This document shows positions 6,359 to 14,779 of a stretch of DNA of 64,000 bases, in pieces (the first letter of the stretch is position 1; each line of letters starts with the position of its first letter). The DNA lies in the NCBI GenBank assembly GCA_963675565.2, contig CAXXYD010000002.1:806001-870000 (forward strand), given 5' to 3'. This DNA is from JARRKU01 sp963675565. Its GTDB lineage: Bacteria; Desulfobacterota; Desulfobacteria; Desulfobacterales; Desulfosarcinaceae. The translations under genes and the position numbers were made by a program. The notes under the pieces are model-generated. The model saw only the letters and a list, made by a program, of their open reading frames with translations, did not search any database and was not told the DNA's origin.

Positions 6359-8572
6359 CGGGTAAAGGCACCGGTTGCCCGGCGCCCTCCCCACAGATCC
6401 GGACGTGAAGATTTCCCTCATCCGGTTCCTCGGTTTCAGCCCTTTTTACCAGACCGTCAACCAATCAGGCGACACCCCAATTGGCGCATAACTTTGCTGC
6501 CCTGCAAGTCCTCAGATATTGTGAACTATTCGGGGAAGCGGCAGGGGGAAGTTCTTGAGCATTCTTTTAAATTTCTCATGACTAATGCGTCCATCCCTGT
6601 GGCGCTCTCCGAGCCAGCGTTTCCACGCTTTTGCAGCGTATTCGTACACCACCTCCAGCACCTTGTAATTGCCCCGCACCCCAAAATACTGGTAAAACCC
6701 CCGAAGTTTGCTGCATAGCATCTCATGCTGCTTTTCCATGGGATCATGCCGATTTTCCTTGCACCAGTTCCACAACATCCGCATAAAGCGATTTCGCCGT
6801 TTGCGGGCGGTTTGTTTCTTTATCACCCAGTTGCCCTTGAGACTTTTGCCCCAATAAAAGGTAAACCCCAGATAGTAAAAGGTCCCCCTTGATTTGCCTC
6901 CCTGCGACGGCTTGCCAAATGGTATCAATTGGGTTTTTTCCGGATGTAGTTCCAGCTTGTATCGGTTGAACCTCTTGGGCAGCACCTCCATCAGTCGTTC
7001 CGCGTCCGATTCTAACTGGAACCCCATGATAAAATCATCGGCAAAACGTATAAGGAAACCCTTGCCCTTCAATCTCGGTAGCACCTCTTTGACATACCAG
7101 TCGTCAAGCACATAGTGCAGGAATATGTTACTGAGCGCCGGTGAGATCACCCCGCCCTGGGGAGTTCCCTTCTCAGGATAAATGACTTCTCCGCCTTCAG
7201 ACACACCGGCATTTAACCACTTGCCGATGAGACGGTGGATGCCGCCATCGCTTACCCTAAGCTTGATTGTCTCCCGCAGCAATTTGTGGTCGATGTTGTC
7301 GAATAGTCCCGTGATATCCGCACTCAATATCCAGTTGACGTTCAGTTGGTAACACGTTTCACGTAGCTCGGCCAGCGCCTGGTGCTGGCTGTGGCCGGAT
7401 CGAAATCCGTGCGAAAATCCATGGAAGATCGGTTCGTAGACTGCACCCAATAGATTTACCACCGCCTTCTGAACAATCTTGTCCTCCAGCGCTGTTATGC
7501 CTATTGGGCGCTTCTTGCCGTCCTCCTTGTCAAGCCAGATGCGCTTGACCGGTGATGCAACGTACTGACCTCTACGCAGCCGTTGATATAGATTATAGAG
7601 GTTTTCTTCAAGGTCCTTGGCGTACTGCCTTGCCGTCACCTTGTCTACACCGGTGGATTCATTCTTGCGCAGTTGACGAAACGATTTTCTCAGCAAGGAC
7701 AGATCGATCCTGTGCGCCAGAGACGTAAACACCATGTCCGGCTCTGCCTGTGCCAGTTGCTCAATGCGTACAAGCGAGCACTCGCCCACCAGCAGTGGGG
7801 CCCTGTCCTGTGTTCCGCTGTCTGAACATTTGCTGGAATTGCGCGCGACCTGCGCCGCAATTCCCTGGTTGTCCGTTGATATGGTTTGTGATCTCTGAGT
7901 ATCTCCCATAGTTCCTACCAGAGAAACGTTATGCCCGGCTTCACCTTCCCTGCAGTGGGTCGCTTGGGCCTTGCTTCCCCACCTTTCCGTCCGTACCTAC
8001 CGGACTTCGGTACTATGATCCGCTAAGACTTCCGAATGCTTGTCCCGGGTTTGTTCGCTTCTGGCTATCCGCCCCCGGTACCCTGCCTGTATCGGCAGGG
8101 CCACATTCGGATCTCCCCAGTTTCCGAGCGACCCCTGTGAGAACATGCCCTGGTCTCAGACCCCGATGGTGACCTGTGCACTTGCCATAACGCATACAGG
8201 TCTGCTGCCTTCCGCCAAATTCAGAGCGTCGGCTTTCCCCGCACGTGGCGGATTATCCAGTTGGACCACCATTATACATTTTTCGGGGCTCAATACAGAG
8301 CCTGCAATCTTGCTCCATCCAGCTCCGGACTCCCGTTGCCGGTTCTGCCCGTGGATTTCGCTAATGAGCTGTTGGCTAAACTTTGCTCATGTGGGACTTT
8401 CGCGGATCAACCGCTCACTGCCGAAGCAAGCTCCGCTGTGAGTCTTACTGTTCAATCCTTTCTCCTCAGTGCCAGGGCAAGCCCTGCAATGAGGTGCATA
8501 GCTTCATTGCGCTATGTGCGATCACCCACTGGGTAACAATATCGAATTTCACCTACCTTTCAGTAGCGTCCC
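6359..8572 (-). mobile_element. Group II intron 2 (ends approximate)
   Basis: The - strand end shows a domain V-like hairpin (GAACCGGATGAGGGAAATC then CACGTCCGGATCTGTG, about 6390-6430), a domain VI-like hairpin (CGCCGGGCAACCGGTGCC) and TTTACCCG at the boundary near 6359. The maturase gene fills the 3' half. The stretch of about 660 bases before it (7910-8572) has no gene and is rich in short complementary segments, as expected of domains I-III. The 5' boundary is placed at GGGACGC, just after a CGTT that looks like an attC core. GGGAC is not the usual GUGYG start, so this edge is uncertain. It differs in sequence from intron 1 and is a separate arrival. Confidence 0.7.
6512..7909 (-). CDS. 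ltrA: Group II intron-encoded reverse transcriptase/maturase
   Basis: A 465-aa protein. It has a ~60-residue polar N-terminus, then the RT blocks RKNESTGVDKVTARQY (~82), VKRIWLDKEDGKKRPIGIT (~120), HGFSHGFRSGHSQHQAL (~160), the Asp-containing WILSADITGLFDNIDH (~195), GTPQGGVISPALSNIFLH (~250), and the catalytic RFADDFIMGF (~290). The X domain includes KLRGFYQYFGVRGNY (~410). It uses FADD rather than the YADD of intron 1 and shares little beyond the core motifs, so it belongs to another intron class. No HNH domain is visible. The frame is intact from an ATG at 7909. Confidence 0.92.
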   Translation of the reverse strand: MGDTQRSQTISTDNQGIAAQVARNSSKCSDSGTQDRAPLLVGECSLVRIEQLAQAEPDMVFTSLAHRIDLSLLRKSFRQLRKNESTGVDKVTARQYAKDLEENLYNLYQRLRRGQYVASPVKRIWLDKEDGKKRPIGITALEDKIVQKAVVNLLGAVYEPIFHGFSHGFRSGHSQHQALAELRETCYQLNVNWILSADITGLFDNIDHKLLRETIKLRVSDGGIHRLIGKWLNAGVSEGGEVIYPEKGTPQGGVISPALSNIFLHYVLDDWYVKEVLPRLKGKGFLIRFADDFIMGFQLESDAERLMEVLPKRFNRYKLELHPEKTQLIPFGKPSQGGKSRGTFYYLGFTFYWGKSLKGNWVIKKQTARKRRNRFMRMLWNWCKENRHDPMEKQHEMLCSKLRGFYQYFGVRGNYKVLEVVYEYAAKAWKRWLGERHRDGRISHEKFKRMLKNFPLPLPRIVHNI

Positions 8573-8616
8573 AACGATTCGGACTTTCCTGGGCGCGAGA
8601 ATTTGCCTTGTTATCT
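8569..8616 (-). other. attC-like site after lysE, truncated or interrupted by intron 2
   Basis: Right after the lysE stop, the - strand reads AAGATAACAAGGC, then a weak palindrome (AATTCTCG against CCGAAT) and CGTTGGGAC. AAGATAAC is the complement of GTTATCTT, the core that opens the lysE cassette at 9274-9267, which supports assignment as its attC. The second core does not match the first, as expected if recombination or the intron replaced the far side. Confidence 0.5.
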
Positions 8617-8623
8617 TTTTATT

Positions 8624-9244
8624 TCAATTGTTGCGACGAGCTACCGCTAATCCAATACCTGCTAAAACCATTAATCCTCCTGATGTTCGAGATACGGTTT
8701 TAATTGATCGTTGGCTTTTTAAAAAAACTTTTGCAGAACTAGCAGTTACGGCCCAAACTGACGTTACAGTAAAAGTTATCAATAAAAATGTAGGCACGAT
8801 TACAATAAATTGTGGTGCGATAGGATGAGTGGCATCTATAAATTGAGGTAGAAAAGCTGCAATAAATACGAGGCTTTTCGGATTAGGGATTGTAATAACA
8901 AGTCCCTGAATAAAGAGATTCTTTTTTGACACCTTAGACGCGTTAAAATCTAAGGGTTCGTTTGCGCTTCTCCATTGTTTTATGCCAAGATATACAAGAT
9001 AGGCGGCTCCTGCCCAACGTATCAACTCAAATGCTCCTGCAACAGCGTTGAGTAAAGACGCAAGCCCAATAGCTGCAACAAGTAACTGAACAGCAATTCC
9101 CATTGTCTCACCAGCAACAGTTGCTATTGCAGGTCTCCAGCCAAATGAAATGCTATGGGCAACTGTCAAGATAACACTAGGGCCAGGCAATGCTATCATT
9201 ATTGACGTTGCTACGACGAATGCAATAAAAACTTGTGATTCCAT
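8624..9244 (-). CDS. LysE/RhtB-family exporter (cassette-borne)
   Basis: A 206-aa inner-membrane protein of the LysE/RhtB superfamily, which exports amino acids or related small metabolites. Six hydrophobic segments are visible, starting with VFIAFVVATSIMIALPGPSV; the GPS motif near residue 20 is typical of the family. Other segments are LLVAAIGLASLLNAVAGA (~60) and LFIQGLVITIPNPKSLVF (~115), containing the conserved NPK. The ATG at 9244 has AGGAGG 8 bases upstream; the longer reading frame starts inside attC and is rejected. The gene lies between two attC sites and is the third cassette of array A. The substrate cannot be told from sequence. Confidence 0.85.
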   Translation of the reverse strand: MESQVFIAFVVATSIMIALPGPSVILTVAHSISFGWRPAIATVAGETMGIAVQLLVAAIGLASLLNAVAGAFELIRWAGAAYLVYLGIKQWRSANEPLDFNASKVSKKNLFIQGLVITIPNPKSLVFIAAFLPQFIDATHPIAPQFIVIVPTFLLITFTVTSVWAVTASSAKVFLKSQRSIKTVSRTSGGLMVLAGIGLAVARRNN

Positions 9245-9266
9245 ATTCAATACCTCCTGGTATTTT

Positions 9267-9328
9267 AAGATAACGGCTGAACTGTGCGGCGCTGCCCTTT
9301 GCGTCCGCACCAGTGAATTGGTTAGCTC
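9267..9328 (-). other. attC site closing the 585-aa cassette
   Basis: The - strand runs from GAGCTAAC through an imperfect palindrome (CTGGTGCGGACGC against GCGCCGCACAG around AAAGGGCA) to GTTATCTT. The internal arms are nearly identical to those of the attC at 34-95, so array A and array B belong to one family of sites. GAGCTAAC complements the GTTAGCTC that opens the 585-aa cassette at 11115-11108. Confidence 0.82.
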
Positions 9329-9331
9329 CTT

Positions 9332-11089
9332 TTATGGACAACAATAAATTATTGGTATAATATTCATATCCTTGGCCGCGTGAGCAAATGAAGATATAAT
9401 CCACATAAGTTGAATAGAATGTCCCGTAACATTATTATTATCTTTTATATTTTTGAATGCTTGCGCTATCGCTCCTTTTGAAATGAATGAACAATTTAAT
9501 ATGCATTTCCTGTGCAGCTTATAGTCAGATAAAAGAGTATCAATATAGTTTTCTAATTCGTGCTGACTCCCTTTTCTTGTTCTTTGAATCTGGCTATTAG
9601 AGTATTCAGTAATGAATTTACTTTGATTTTTATTTAAGAAATCTTTTTTTGAAAAAATCATATTTCCGAGATTTTTTATTCCTTGTCCAACAACATCGTG
9701 AAGTTTACTTGCCGATGTTGTTGTATTCCCGTGTTTCGAATGGATGAAATTAATGCAAGATTCTGCTTTGTTTAAAGTAATGTGATCCGCCCACTCTATT
9801 CCAAGATCATCACAAAAAATATAGTCATCATCATTATGAATGTTTTCTACAATCCCAAACAATGAATTTTCGTCAAAACCTGTTGACTCATTTGCGATTT
9901 CACCTTTTTCAGACTGTGCTGCGAGTATTTCGTTTTTAGGCAACAATATATCTAAAATACTATCAATTTCTGAAATGCCCGAGGAATCCTCAAAGCAATT
10001 ATTCATAAAATACATATATTTTGGGTTTTCAAAGCATACGCTATAAAAGCCATTTTTTATTATATACCTTTGTAAAGTTATTGGTTTTCCATTTTCAACT
10101 GTTCTTAATTTGCGTAATGGCTGAGAAGTAAAGGTAATAGTATTATTGTTGATTCTTATGCGCGATCTGACCTTGGGGTCAGTAACTTTGCCATCGGCGT
10201 CAAGCTCATAAACTTTTTCTAAAAAAAGATATGTTTTTTCTTTTACCCTTTGTGAAACATTAATTGTCTTTTTGTTTGTCATTTTATACTGAAGAGGGAG
10301 ACCTTCTTTTTCAAGTCGTTCAAAAAGGCTTGAATTTTCAATTAATATTGCTTTAGGTTTCGTAATTTGTAATACATCGGATAATTCAACAAGTTTGGCG
10401 AATGAACCCAAAAAAGGCTTGTTCGTATTTGGTTGAGTCAATAGATTTATTTGCTTTTTTAACCAGACTGCAACCCTATCCATTGTTCTCCTGTTAGATG
10501 ATTCGACCATTCTACCAGTATTTGTTGTAATTGTTTTTATTTTGCTCCCTTCCCTAATTTTTAGATAGAAAGGAATGGATCTTCCTGCAGCATGCGTTGA
10601 CATTAGTCCCTTTAAATCTGCCGCTTCATATGATTTTGATCTTAGTGCTCGATCAGAAATAGTCATGTTTCTAAGAGATATTTTTTGAAACTCAACTTCA
10701 TCATCATCAAAAGTTGAAATCATACCTATATGGTTAATTTTGTCAAAATTCTGTTTAAGACATTCGCTGATATTGGCGCAACTTTTTTTTAGTATTGCAA
10801 CATAACCATCAATTTCGATCACTAAAATAAAAGCATAAATTTTATCCTTAATGTCATCGTTAAAAAAATAAACGGGCCTTTCAGATGGAAAAACTCTTGC
10901 AGAAAAAACATAGGAAAATTCTGGTAACTGAATATGCCGTTCTTCTCTAATTATATTTAAAAAAATATTTCCATCATGCTCAATGTTACTAGAGGCTTCA
11001 TCAAGCAATGATTCGATCATTTCATCACTCAAGACATTTTTAGGAGTGTAGAACTGAGCATTTTGCGTTAATATGAAACGATCAGGCAT
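9332..11089 (-). CDS. Cassette protein, 585 aa, with PD-(D/E)XK-like nuclease motif
   Basis: No family is assigned with certainty. The N-terminal half contains beta-rich segments (YFFNDDIKDKIYAFILVIEI). Near residues 425-480 the series DDLGIEWADHITLN, then CINFIHSKHG, then SASKLHDVVGQGIKNLG resembles a restriction-endonuclease-like core: Glu and Asp in E-x-AD, a strand, then an S-K pair, followed by a helix with GQ-x-x-KNL. I have seen this arrangement in sporadic, defence-island proteins of similar size. The 3' end (SIQLMWIISSFAHAAKDMN) is helical. The gene is strikingly AT-rich, which signals transfer. It is a full cassette between two attC sites, with its ATG at 11089. A nuclease used against phage or plasmids is a reasonable guess only. 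Confidence 0.65.
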   Translation of the reverse strand: MPDRFILTQNAQFYTPKNVLSDEMIESLLDEASSNIEHDGNIFLNIIREERHIQLPEFSYVFSARVFPSERPVYFFNDDIKDKIYAFILVIEIDGYVAILKKSCANISECLKQNFDKINHIGMISTFDDDEVEFQKISLRNMTISDRALRSKSYEAADLKGLMSTHAAGRSIPFYLKIREGSKIKTITTNTGRMVESSNRRTMDRVAVWLKKQINLLTQPNTNKPFLGSFAKLVELSDVLQITKPKAILIENSSLFERLEKEGLPLQYKMTNKKTINVSQRVKEKTYLFLEKVYELDADGKVTDPKVRSRIRINNNTITFTSQPLRKLRTVENGKPITLQRYIIKNGFYSVCFENPKYMYFMNNCFEDSSGISEIDSILDILLPKNEILAAQSEKGEIANESTGFDENSLFGIVENIHNDDDYIFCDDLGIEWADHITLNKAESCINFIHSKHGNTTTSASKLHDVVGQGIKNLGNMIFSKKDFLNKNQSKFITEYSNSQIQRTRKGSQHELENYIDTLLSDYKLHRKCILNCSFISKGAIAQAFKNIKDNNNVTGHSIQLMWIISSFAHAAKDMNIIPIIYCCP

Positions 11090-11107
11090 CTTTCCTTATC
11101 TCCGCAA

Positions 11108-11167
11108 GAGCTAACGCTGCGGCTTTGCGACGAGGGCACCGAGTCCGCCAACAGTCGTTTGATAGCT
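11108..11167 (-). other. attC site closing the 217-aa cassette
   Basis: The - strand starts with GAAGCTATCAAAC at the stop codon of the 217-aa gene, passes through a palindrome (CGACTGTTGGCGG against CCGCAGCG) and ends with GTTAGCTC, a good GTTRRRY core. The first core has one mismatch to RYYYAAC. The second core matches the complement of the next cassette's own attC start, which fixes its role as the left boundary of the 585-aa cassette. Confidence 0.7.
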
Positions 11168-11821
11168 TCAATCATGTGAATGAGGCGGTAAAATTGCTTT
11201 CCCTTTGGTAACATAATCAGCGAGCTTTTTTAGCCGTCGGAACTGAGCGGCAACCAATTTTGCAGTAACCTCAATATTTCCGGTTCTTTCATTTAATTCC
11301 TCAAATCGACTAAATCCTATCATTCTCGACAAGTCTTGTGTCAAACCTGTCAATTCGCTAACTTGAGCTCTCGTCAGCTGCATCCTCTGAAGCCTCATTC
11401 TTTCCCGATGCAAGCGGATTTCAGAAAGTGTCTTTTGAATCGTTGCGTATGCCTTAGTAGTAGCTGCTAATGAGCCCGCTATTGTGGCAACTGACGTAGC
11501 TATTTTTACTGCAGGAGGTAAATTTGTAATTAGATCGATCCAGCCTGGTGAGGCATATCTGATTTCAGAAATTTGAGACCGATGCTCTGGTTTAATTTGG
11601 TTTTGCAGTACTCGATAAATATTAACGACGGAGTAACCTCCGCCCCAAGGATAATTTACGAGCGCGAAATTGATGCGGTCAGCGTCAAGTGGCGAAAGTT
11701 CAGAATCAAAACAATAAATAAAAGAATACAATTGAATGAAAGCGTGTGGAAATTCATATAAATCCCAAAAATCCCAGCGGCCATCCATTTCAATGCGATA
11801 TACGCCTATCTCATCATTCAT
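11168..11821 (-). CDS. Cassette protein of unknown function, 217 aa
   Basis: First cassette of array A. The N-terminal ~70 residues are rich in aromatic residues (GRWDFWDLYEFPHAFIQLYSFIYCF) and form a compact domain. Residues ~100-125 (PPAVKIATSVATIAGSLAATT) are a hydrophobic, Ala-rich helix that could span a membrane. The following ~90 residues are a basic, coiled-coil-like helix (LHRERMRLQRMQLTRAQVSEL). There are no Cys clusters and no catalytic motif that I recognise. The ATG at 11821 is 13 bases inside the cassette core GTTAGCTT. A membrane-anchored helical protein of this kind might act as an effector or sensor, but no function can be claimed. Confidence 0.55.
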   Translation of the reverse strand: MNDEIGVYRIEMDGRWDFWDLYEFPHAFIQLYSFIYCFDSELSPLDADRINFALVNYPWGGGYSVVNIYRVLQNQIKPEHRSQISEIRYASPGWIDLITNLPPAVKIATSVATIAGSLAATTKAYATIQKTLSEIRLHRERMRLQRMQLTRAQVSELTGLTQDLSRMIGFSRFEELNERTGNIEVTAKLVAAQFRRLKKLADYVTKGKAILPPHSHD

Positions 11822-11833
11822 TTTCGCCTCTTA

Positions 11834-11865
11834 AGCTAACATAGATTAGTGTGCGTCTCATTTTC
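11834..11865 (-). other. attI-like site A, junction with first cassette of array A
   Basis: AGCTAACATAGATTAGTG followed by CGTCTC on the + strand aligns with 5689-5714 upstream of the other integrase remnant. The shared part starts exactly at the recombination core (AAC) and extends away from the cassette, so it is a fixed site flanked by different cassettes. The remaining ~220 bases to the integrase start hold no gene. ATTTGTTCCGG at about 12029-12039 also has a counterpart (ATTTGTTCCAGG) at about 5850. Confidence 0.65.
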
Positions 11866-12087
11866 TGGCCAAGATAGATCGTATCCTGGCAATAATATAC
11901 ATAAATGTAAATTTTGAGCCGGCCCCTTGCAATTTAATCTGACTTGTTGTAACTGACCGATAATCAAATATTCTTTTGACCATACCGCTTTAAGCAATCC
12001 GAATCGGGCGATCCTTTGTGTCTCATATTTGTTCCGGTTATGAAGTTATTGTGACGTCTCAATAACATGACAACTTTAGTTATTTTT

Positions 12088-12947
12088 ATGCAAAAATTCG
12101 GTCAATACTTGCAAAACAAACGTATTGGTACTGAAAAACAGCGGCAATATTATGTGCGCTGGATGCAGTCCTATATCGAATACTGCAACAGGCTACACAA
12201 CGATGCCGCCAGCCAGGCGTATGTCGATCCGTTCATTATCAAGTTGTCTGCATCCTGCCCTGATTGGCAGGTTGAACAGGCGAAAGACGCCATTCGCTTG
12301 TATTTCTACTATAAAAAGGAATCCAACCCTGTTTTGCCCAGGCCAAAAACCGGAACCGATTCTATTTGGGCCGATTCAATCCATCAAATGGTCAATGCCA
12401 TGCGACTGCGGCATCTTTCCTACCGAACAGAGCAAACCTACCTCAATTGGATGAGGCAGTTTTATCGATATGTTAAGGGAGCGGTGCCAAAAGAACTAGG
12501 CACCAGGCATGTCACTGACTTTTTAACATATCTGGCAGTCGAACGCAAGGTTTCTGCGTCAACGCAAAACCAGGCGTTTTGTTCAATTCTATTTTTTTCA
12601 GAAATGTGCTGCACCAGGAAATCGGCGAGATAAACCAGGCTTTGCGTGCAAAAAAGAGCTCACGGCTTCCAGTTGTTTTATCGCCTGATGAGATCCGCCG
12701 ACTTTTTAGCTGCATGAAAGGTGTTTATCGGCTGATGGTTCAGCTTATTTATGGCGGCGGCTTGCGGGCCAGCGAGTGTCTTCGACTCAGGATAAAGGAT
12801 CTTGATTTTGACCGTGGATGTCTCTGTGTACGATTTGGGAAGGGAGCCGCAGATGTTGTCAAACATGCCAATGTGCATACCCTCAGACACAGTTTCGCGA
12901 CCCATTTGCTTGAAGGGGGGGTAAGAAGTCCTCTCGACAGGCTGTGA
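12088..12947 (+). pseudogene. intI: Integron integrase IntI, frameshifted and internally deleted
   Basis: A tyrosine recombinase of the integron-integrase type. The start MQKFGQYLQNKRIGTEKQRQ matches the other remnant. It precedes the core-binding domain MRLRHLSYRTEQTYLNWMRQFY and VTDFLTYLAVERKVSASTQNQAF. A frameshift in the T-run near 12590 moves the reading into the next frame, which continues ALRAKKSSRLPVVLSPDEIRRLF, GGGLRASECLRLRIKDLDFDRG (with the first catalytic Arg) and VRFGKG. About 100 residues, including the IntI-specific insertion, are then missing. The text resumes at VHTLRHSFATHLLEGG (HxxR box) and stops before the catalytic Tyr. Cassette movement therefore cannot be driven by this copy. 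Confidence 0.9.
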
Positions 12948-12964
12948 TAATCTGCTTGTGGCCA

Positions 12965-12999
12965 TAAAAAGCCGCCGGAGCGCATGGTTCCGGCGGCTC
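12965..12999 (-). terminator. Rho-independent terminator of etfBA
   Basis: On the - strand GCCGCCGGA at 12997-12989 pairs with TCCGGCGGC at 12979-12971 around a short loop and is followed by TTTTTATGG. It lies 24 bases after the etfA stop and marks the edge between the core genome and the integron island. Confidence 0.85.
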
Positions 13000-13022
13000 G
13001 GGTCTCGCCTTTATAAAAAAGC

Positions 13023-13988
13023 TTATCCCTCCTGGATCTTTTCCGTCAGTTCGGGAATGAACTCCAGGATGTCTTCCACGATGCCCACATCGGCCACCTG
13101 AAAGATGGGAGCCTTGGGGTTCTTGTTCACGGCAACGATAAAGGGAGAGCCCTTGAGGCCGCCCAGGTGCTGGAAGGAGCCGCTGATGCCCATGGCCAGG
13201 TAAACTTTGGGTTTGACGGTCTGTCCGGATGTGCCCACCTGGCGCGACTTTTCCAGCCACTTGGCATCCACGATGGGACGCGAGCACGAAACCACCGCGC
13301 CCATGGCCTGGGCCAGCTCTTCGGCGATCTCGATATTCTCCTGGTCTTCGATGCCGCGGCCCACCGAAACCAGTACATCGGACTTGGTGATGTCCACATC
13401 GCCGGCCTCGGCTTCCACGACTTCCAGAAAACGGCGATTGGCGGACAGATCGCCGGCCTCGCCGGATTTGTCCTGCACCTGGCCGCCGGCAGCGGGGGTT
13501 TCAGTGGCCTGGAAGGAACCGGGGCGAATGGTGAGCACGGCGCCCTTGGAAATATCGCAGCGCATGTGGGCATGGGCCATGCCGGCATACTCCTGGCGCA
13601 CCAGAACGGCGGCGGTGGCGTCCGCGCTGTCGATGCCGATGACATCGGCGGCATAGGCGCAATCCAGCTTGATGGACAGCCCCGGGCCCAGGTCCATGCC
13701 GAAGGTGTCGTGGGCAATGAGCACCAGGCTGCCGGCCGGAACCGCATTGACCAGCAGTTTGCGGATGACCTCGGCATTGGGATAGGCCAGCGCGGCGTTG
13801 TCGAATTTCCATACAGCGGGATAGATGGCGGCAGCCGCCGTACAGGCGGTATCCAGTTCCGCTCCGCTGCCGGTGACGATGGCCGTGACCGGATCGGCGG
13901 ATAGTCTGGCCGCTGCTACGGCCAGTTCTGCGGCACTGTCATCCAGAACCCCTTGCTTGTGTGCGATATAGGCGAAAAGTTGTGCCAT
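13023..13988 (-). CDS. etfA: Electron transfer flavoprotein, alpha subunit
   Basis: A 321-aa FAD-binding subunit of EtfAB, which collects electrons from acyl-CoA dehydrogenases. The N-terminal domain has AAARLSADPVTAIVTGSGAE, and the C-terminal FAD domain has VSVGRGIEDQENIEIAEELA (~200), CSRPIVDAKWLEKSRQVGTS (~235), GQTVKPKVYLAMGISGSFQH (~255) and VAVNKNPKAPIFQVADVGIV (~285). The GQTVKPKLY-type loop and the final NKDP-like motif bind the FAD adenosine. The start overlaps the etfB stop by one base (TAATG), so the two are translated together. Which acyl-CoA dehydrogenase feeds it is not shown directly, but one lies 5 kb away in the same locus. Confidence 0.97.
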   Translation of the reverse strand: MAQLFAYIAHKQGVLDDSAAELAVAAARLSADPVTAIVTGSGAELDTACTAAAAIYPAVWKFDNAALAYPNAEVIRKLLVNAVPAGSLVLIAHDTFGMDLGPGLSIKLDCAYAADVIGIDSADATAAVLVRQEYAGMAHAHMRCDISKGAVLTIRPGSFQATETPAAGGQVQDKSGEAGDLSANRRFLEVVEAEAGDVDITKSDVLVSVGRGIEDQENIEIAEELAQAMGAVVSCSRPIVDAKWLEKSRQVGTSGQTVKPKVYLAMGISGSFQHLGGLKGSPFIVAVNKNPKAPIFQVADVGIVEDILEFIPELTEKIQEG

Positions 13989-14779
13989 TATTTGAGCCCT
14001 CCTTTGGCTTTCAACATTTCAATCAGTTTGTCGATCTTCTCTTCCATGCTGCCTTCGAGGATCTCGGCGCCTTCACCCAGCTCGGGCATGAAGTAATCCA
14101 CCCGTTTGACTTTGGCGCCGGCGGCCCCCACGGTATCGGCGGCCAGGCCAAGATCGGCTGCGCCGTGGGTGGGAATTTCCACCGAGGCCACCTTGCGGAT
14201 GCCGCGGATACCCACATAGCGCGGTTCGTTGATGCCGGTCTGGATTGAAAGCACGCAGGGCAGCTGGATCTCGTTCATCTCCTGGTTGCCGCCTTCGATT
14301 TCGCGACCCACCGTGATGCTGCCGCCGTCACCGGCTTCGATTTTGTTCACCAGCGACGCATAGGGCCAGTCGAGCATGGCCGCGACCATTCCGCCAACCT
14401 GGCCGGCGCCGTCGTCGGCCTGGGCGCCGGTGAGCACCAGATCGTACTTTCCCTTTTCGATCTCCGCTTTGAGAATGGCGGCGATACCGCGGCCGTCGGA
14501 ACCTTCAAAGGCATCGTCGGAACACAAAATGCCGCTGTCGGCCCCCATGGCCATTTCGCGGCGCAGCACCTCCTCGGCCTCATCGTCGCCCACGGTGACG
14601 ACGGTAACCGCACCGCCCACCTTGTCGCGGATCTGAATGGCTTCTTCCACCGCGTAATTGTCCCACTCATTGACCGAGTAAACCAGATCATCCTGCTCGA
14701 TGTCCGTGCCGTCAGGCTTGACCTCGATCTCATTTTCCGCGGTGTCGGGCACCCTTTTCACACAAACGAGTATCTCCAT
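13988..14779 (-). CDS. etfB: Electron transfer flavoprotein, beta subunit
   Basis: A 263-aa subunit that pairs with EtfA and binds AMP, or a second FAD in bifurcating forms. Typical segments are MEILVCVKRVPDTAENEIEV at the start, VNEWDNYAVEEAIQIRD (~35), VTVGDDEAEEVLRREMAMGA (~60), LVLTGAQADDGAGQVGGMVA (~115) and CVLSIQTGINEPRYVGIRGI (~180). AGGAGGAACC precedes the ATG at 14779. The next gene upstream on this strand, 130 bases away, encodes the membrane Fe-S oxidoreductase that probably re-oxidises this flavoprotein. Confidence 0.97.
   Translation of the reverse strand: MEILVCVKRVPDTAENEIEVKPDGTDIEQDDLVYSVNEWDNYAVEEAIQIRDKVGGAVTVVTVGDDEAEEVLRREMAMGADSGILCSDDAFEGSDGRGIAAILKAEIEKGKYDLVLTGAQADDGAGQVGGMVAAMLDWPYASLVNKIEAGDGGSITVGREIEGGNQEMNEIQLPCVLSIQTGINEPRYVGIRGIRKVASVEIPTHGAADLGLAADTVGAAGAKVKRVDYFMPELGEGAEILEGSMEEKIDKLIEMLKAKGGLK

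Noticed and set aside
1139..7909. Reverse transcriptases as retron or diversity-generating elements
   Set aside because: Both carry maturase X regions and sit inside sequences with group II domain V/VI-like ends. No template/variable repeat pair or msr/msd was seen.
12948..12964. A catalytic Tyr segment of integrase A beyond the visible end
   Set aside because: After LEGG the frame turns into unrelated residues and stops; no LGH...Y motif exists before the etfA terminator.
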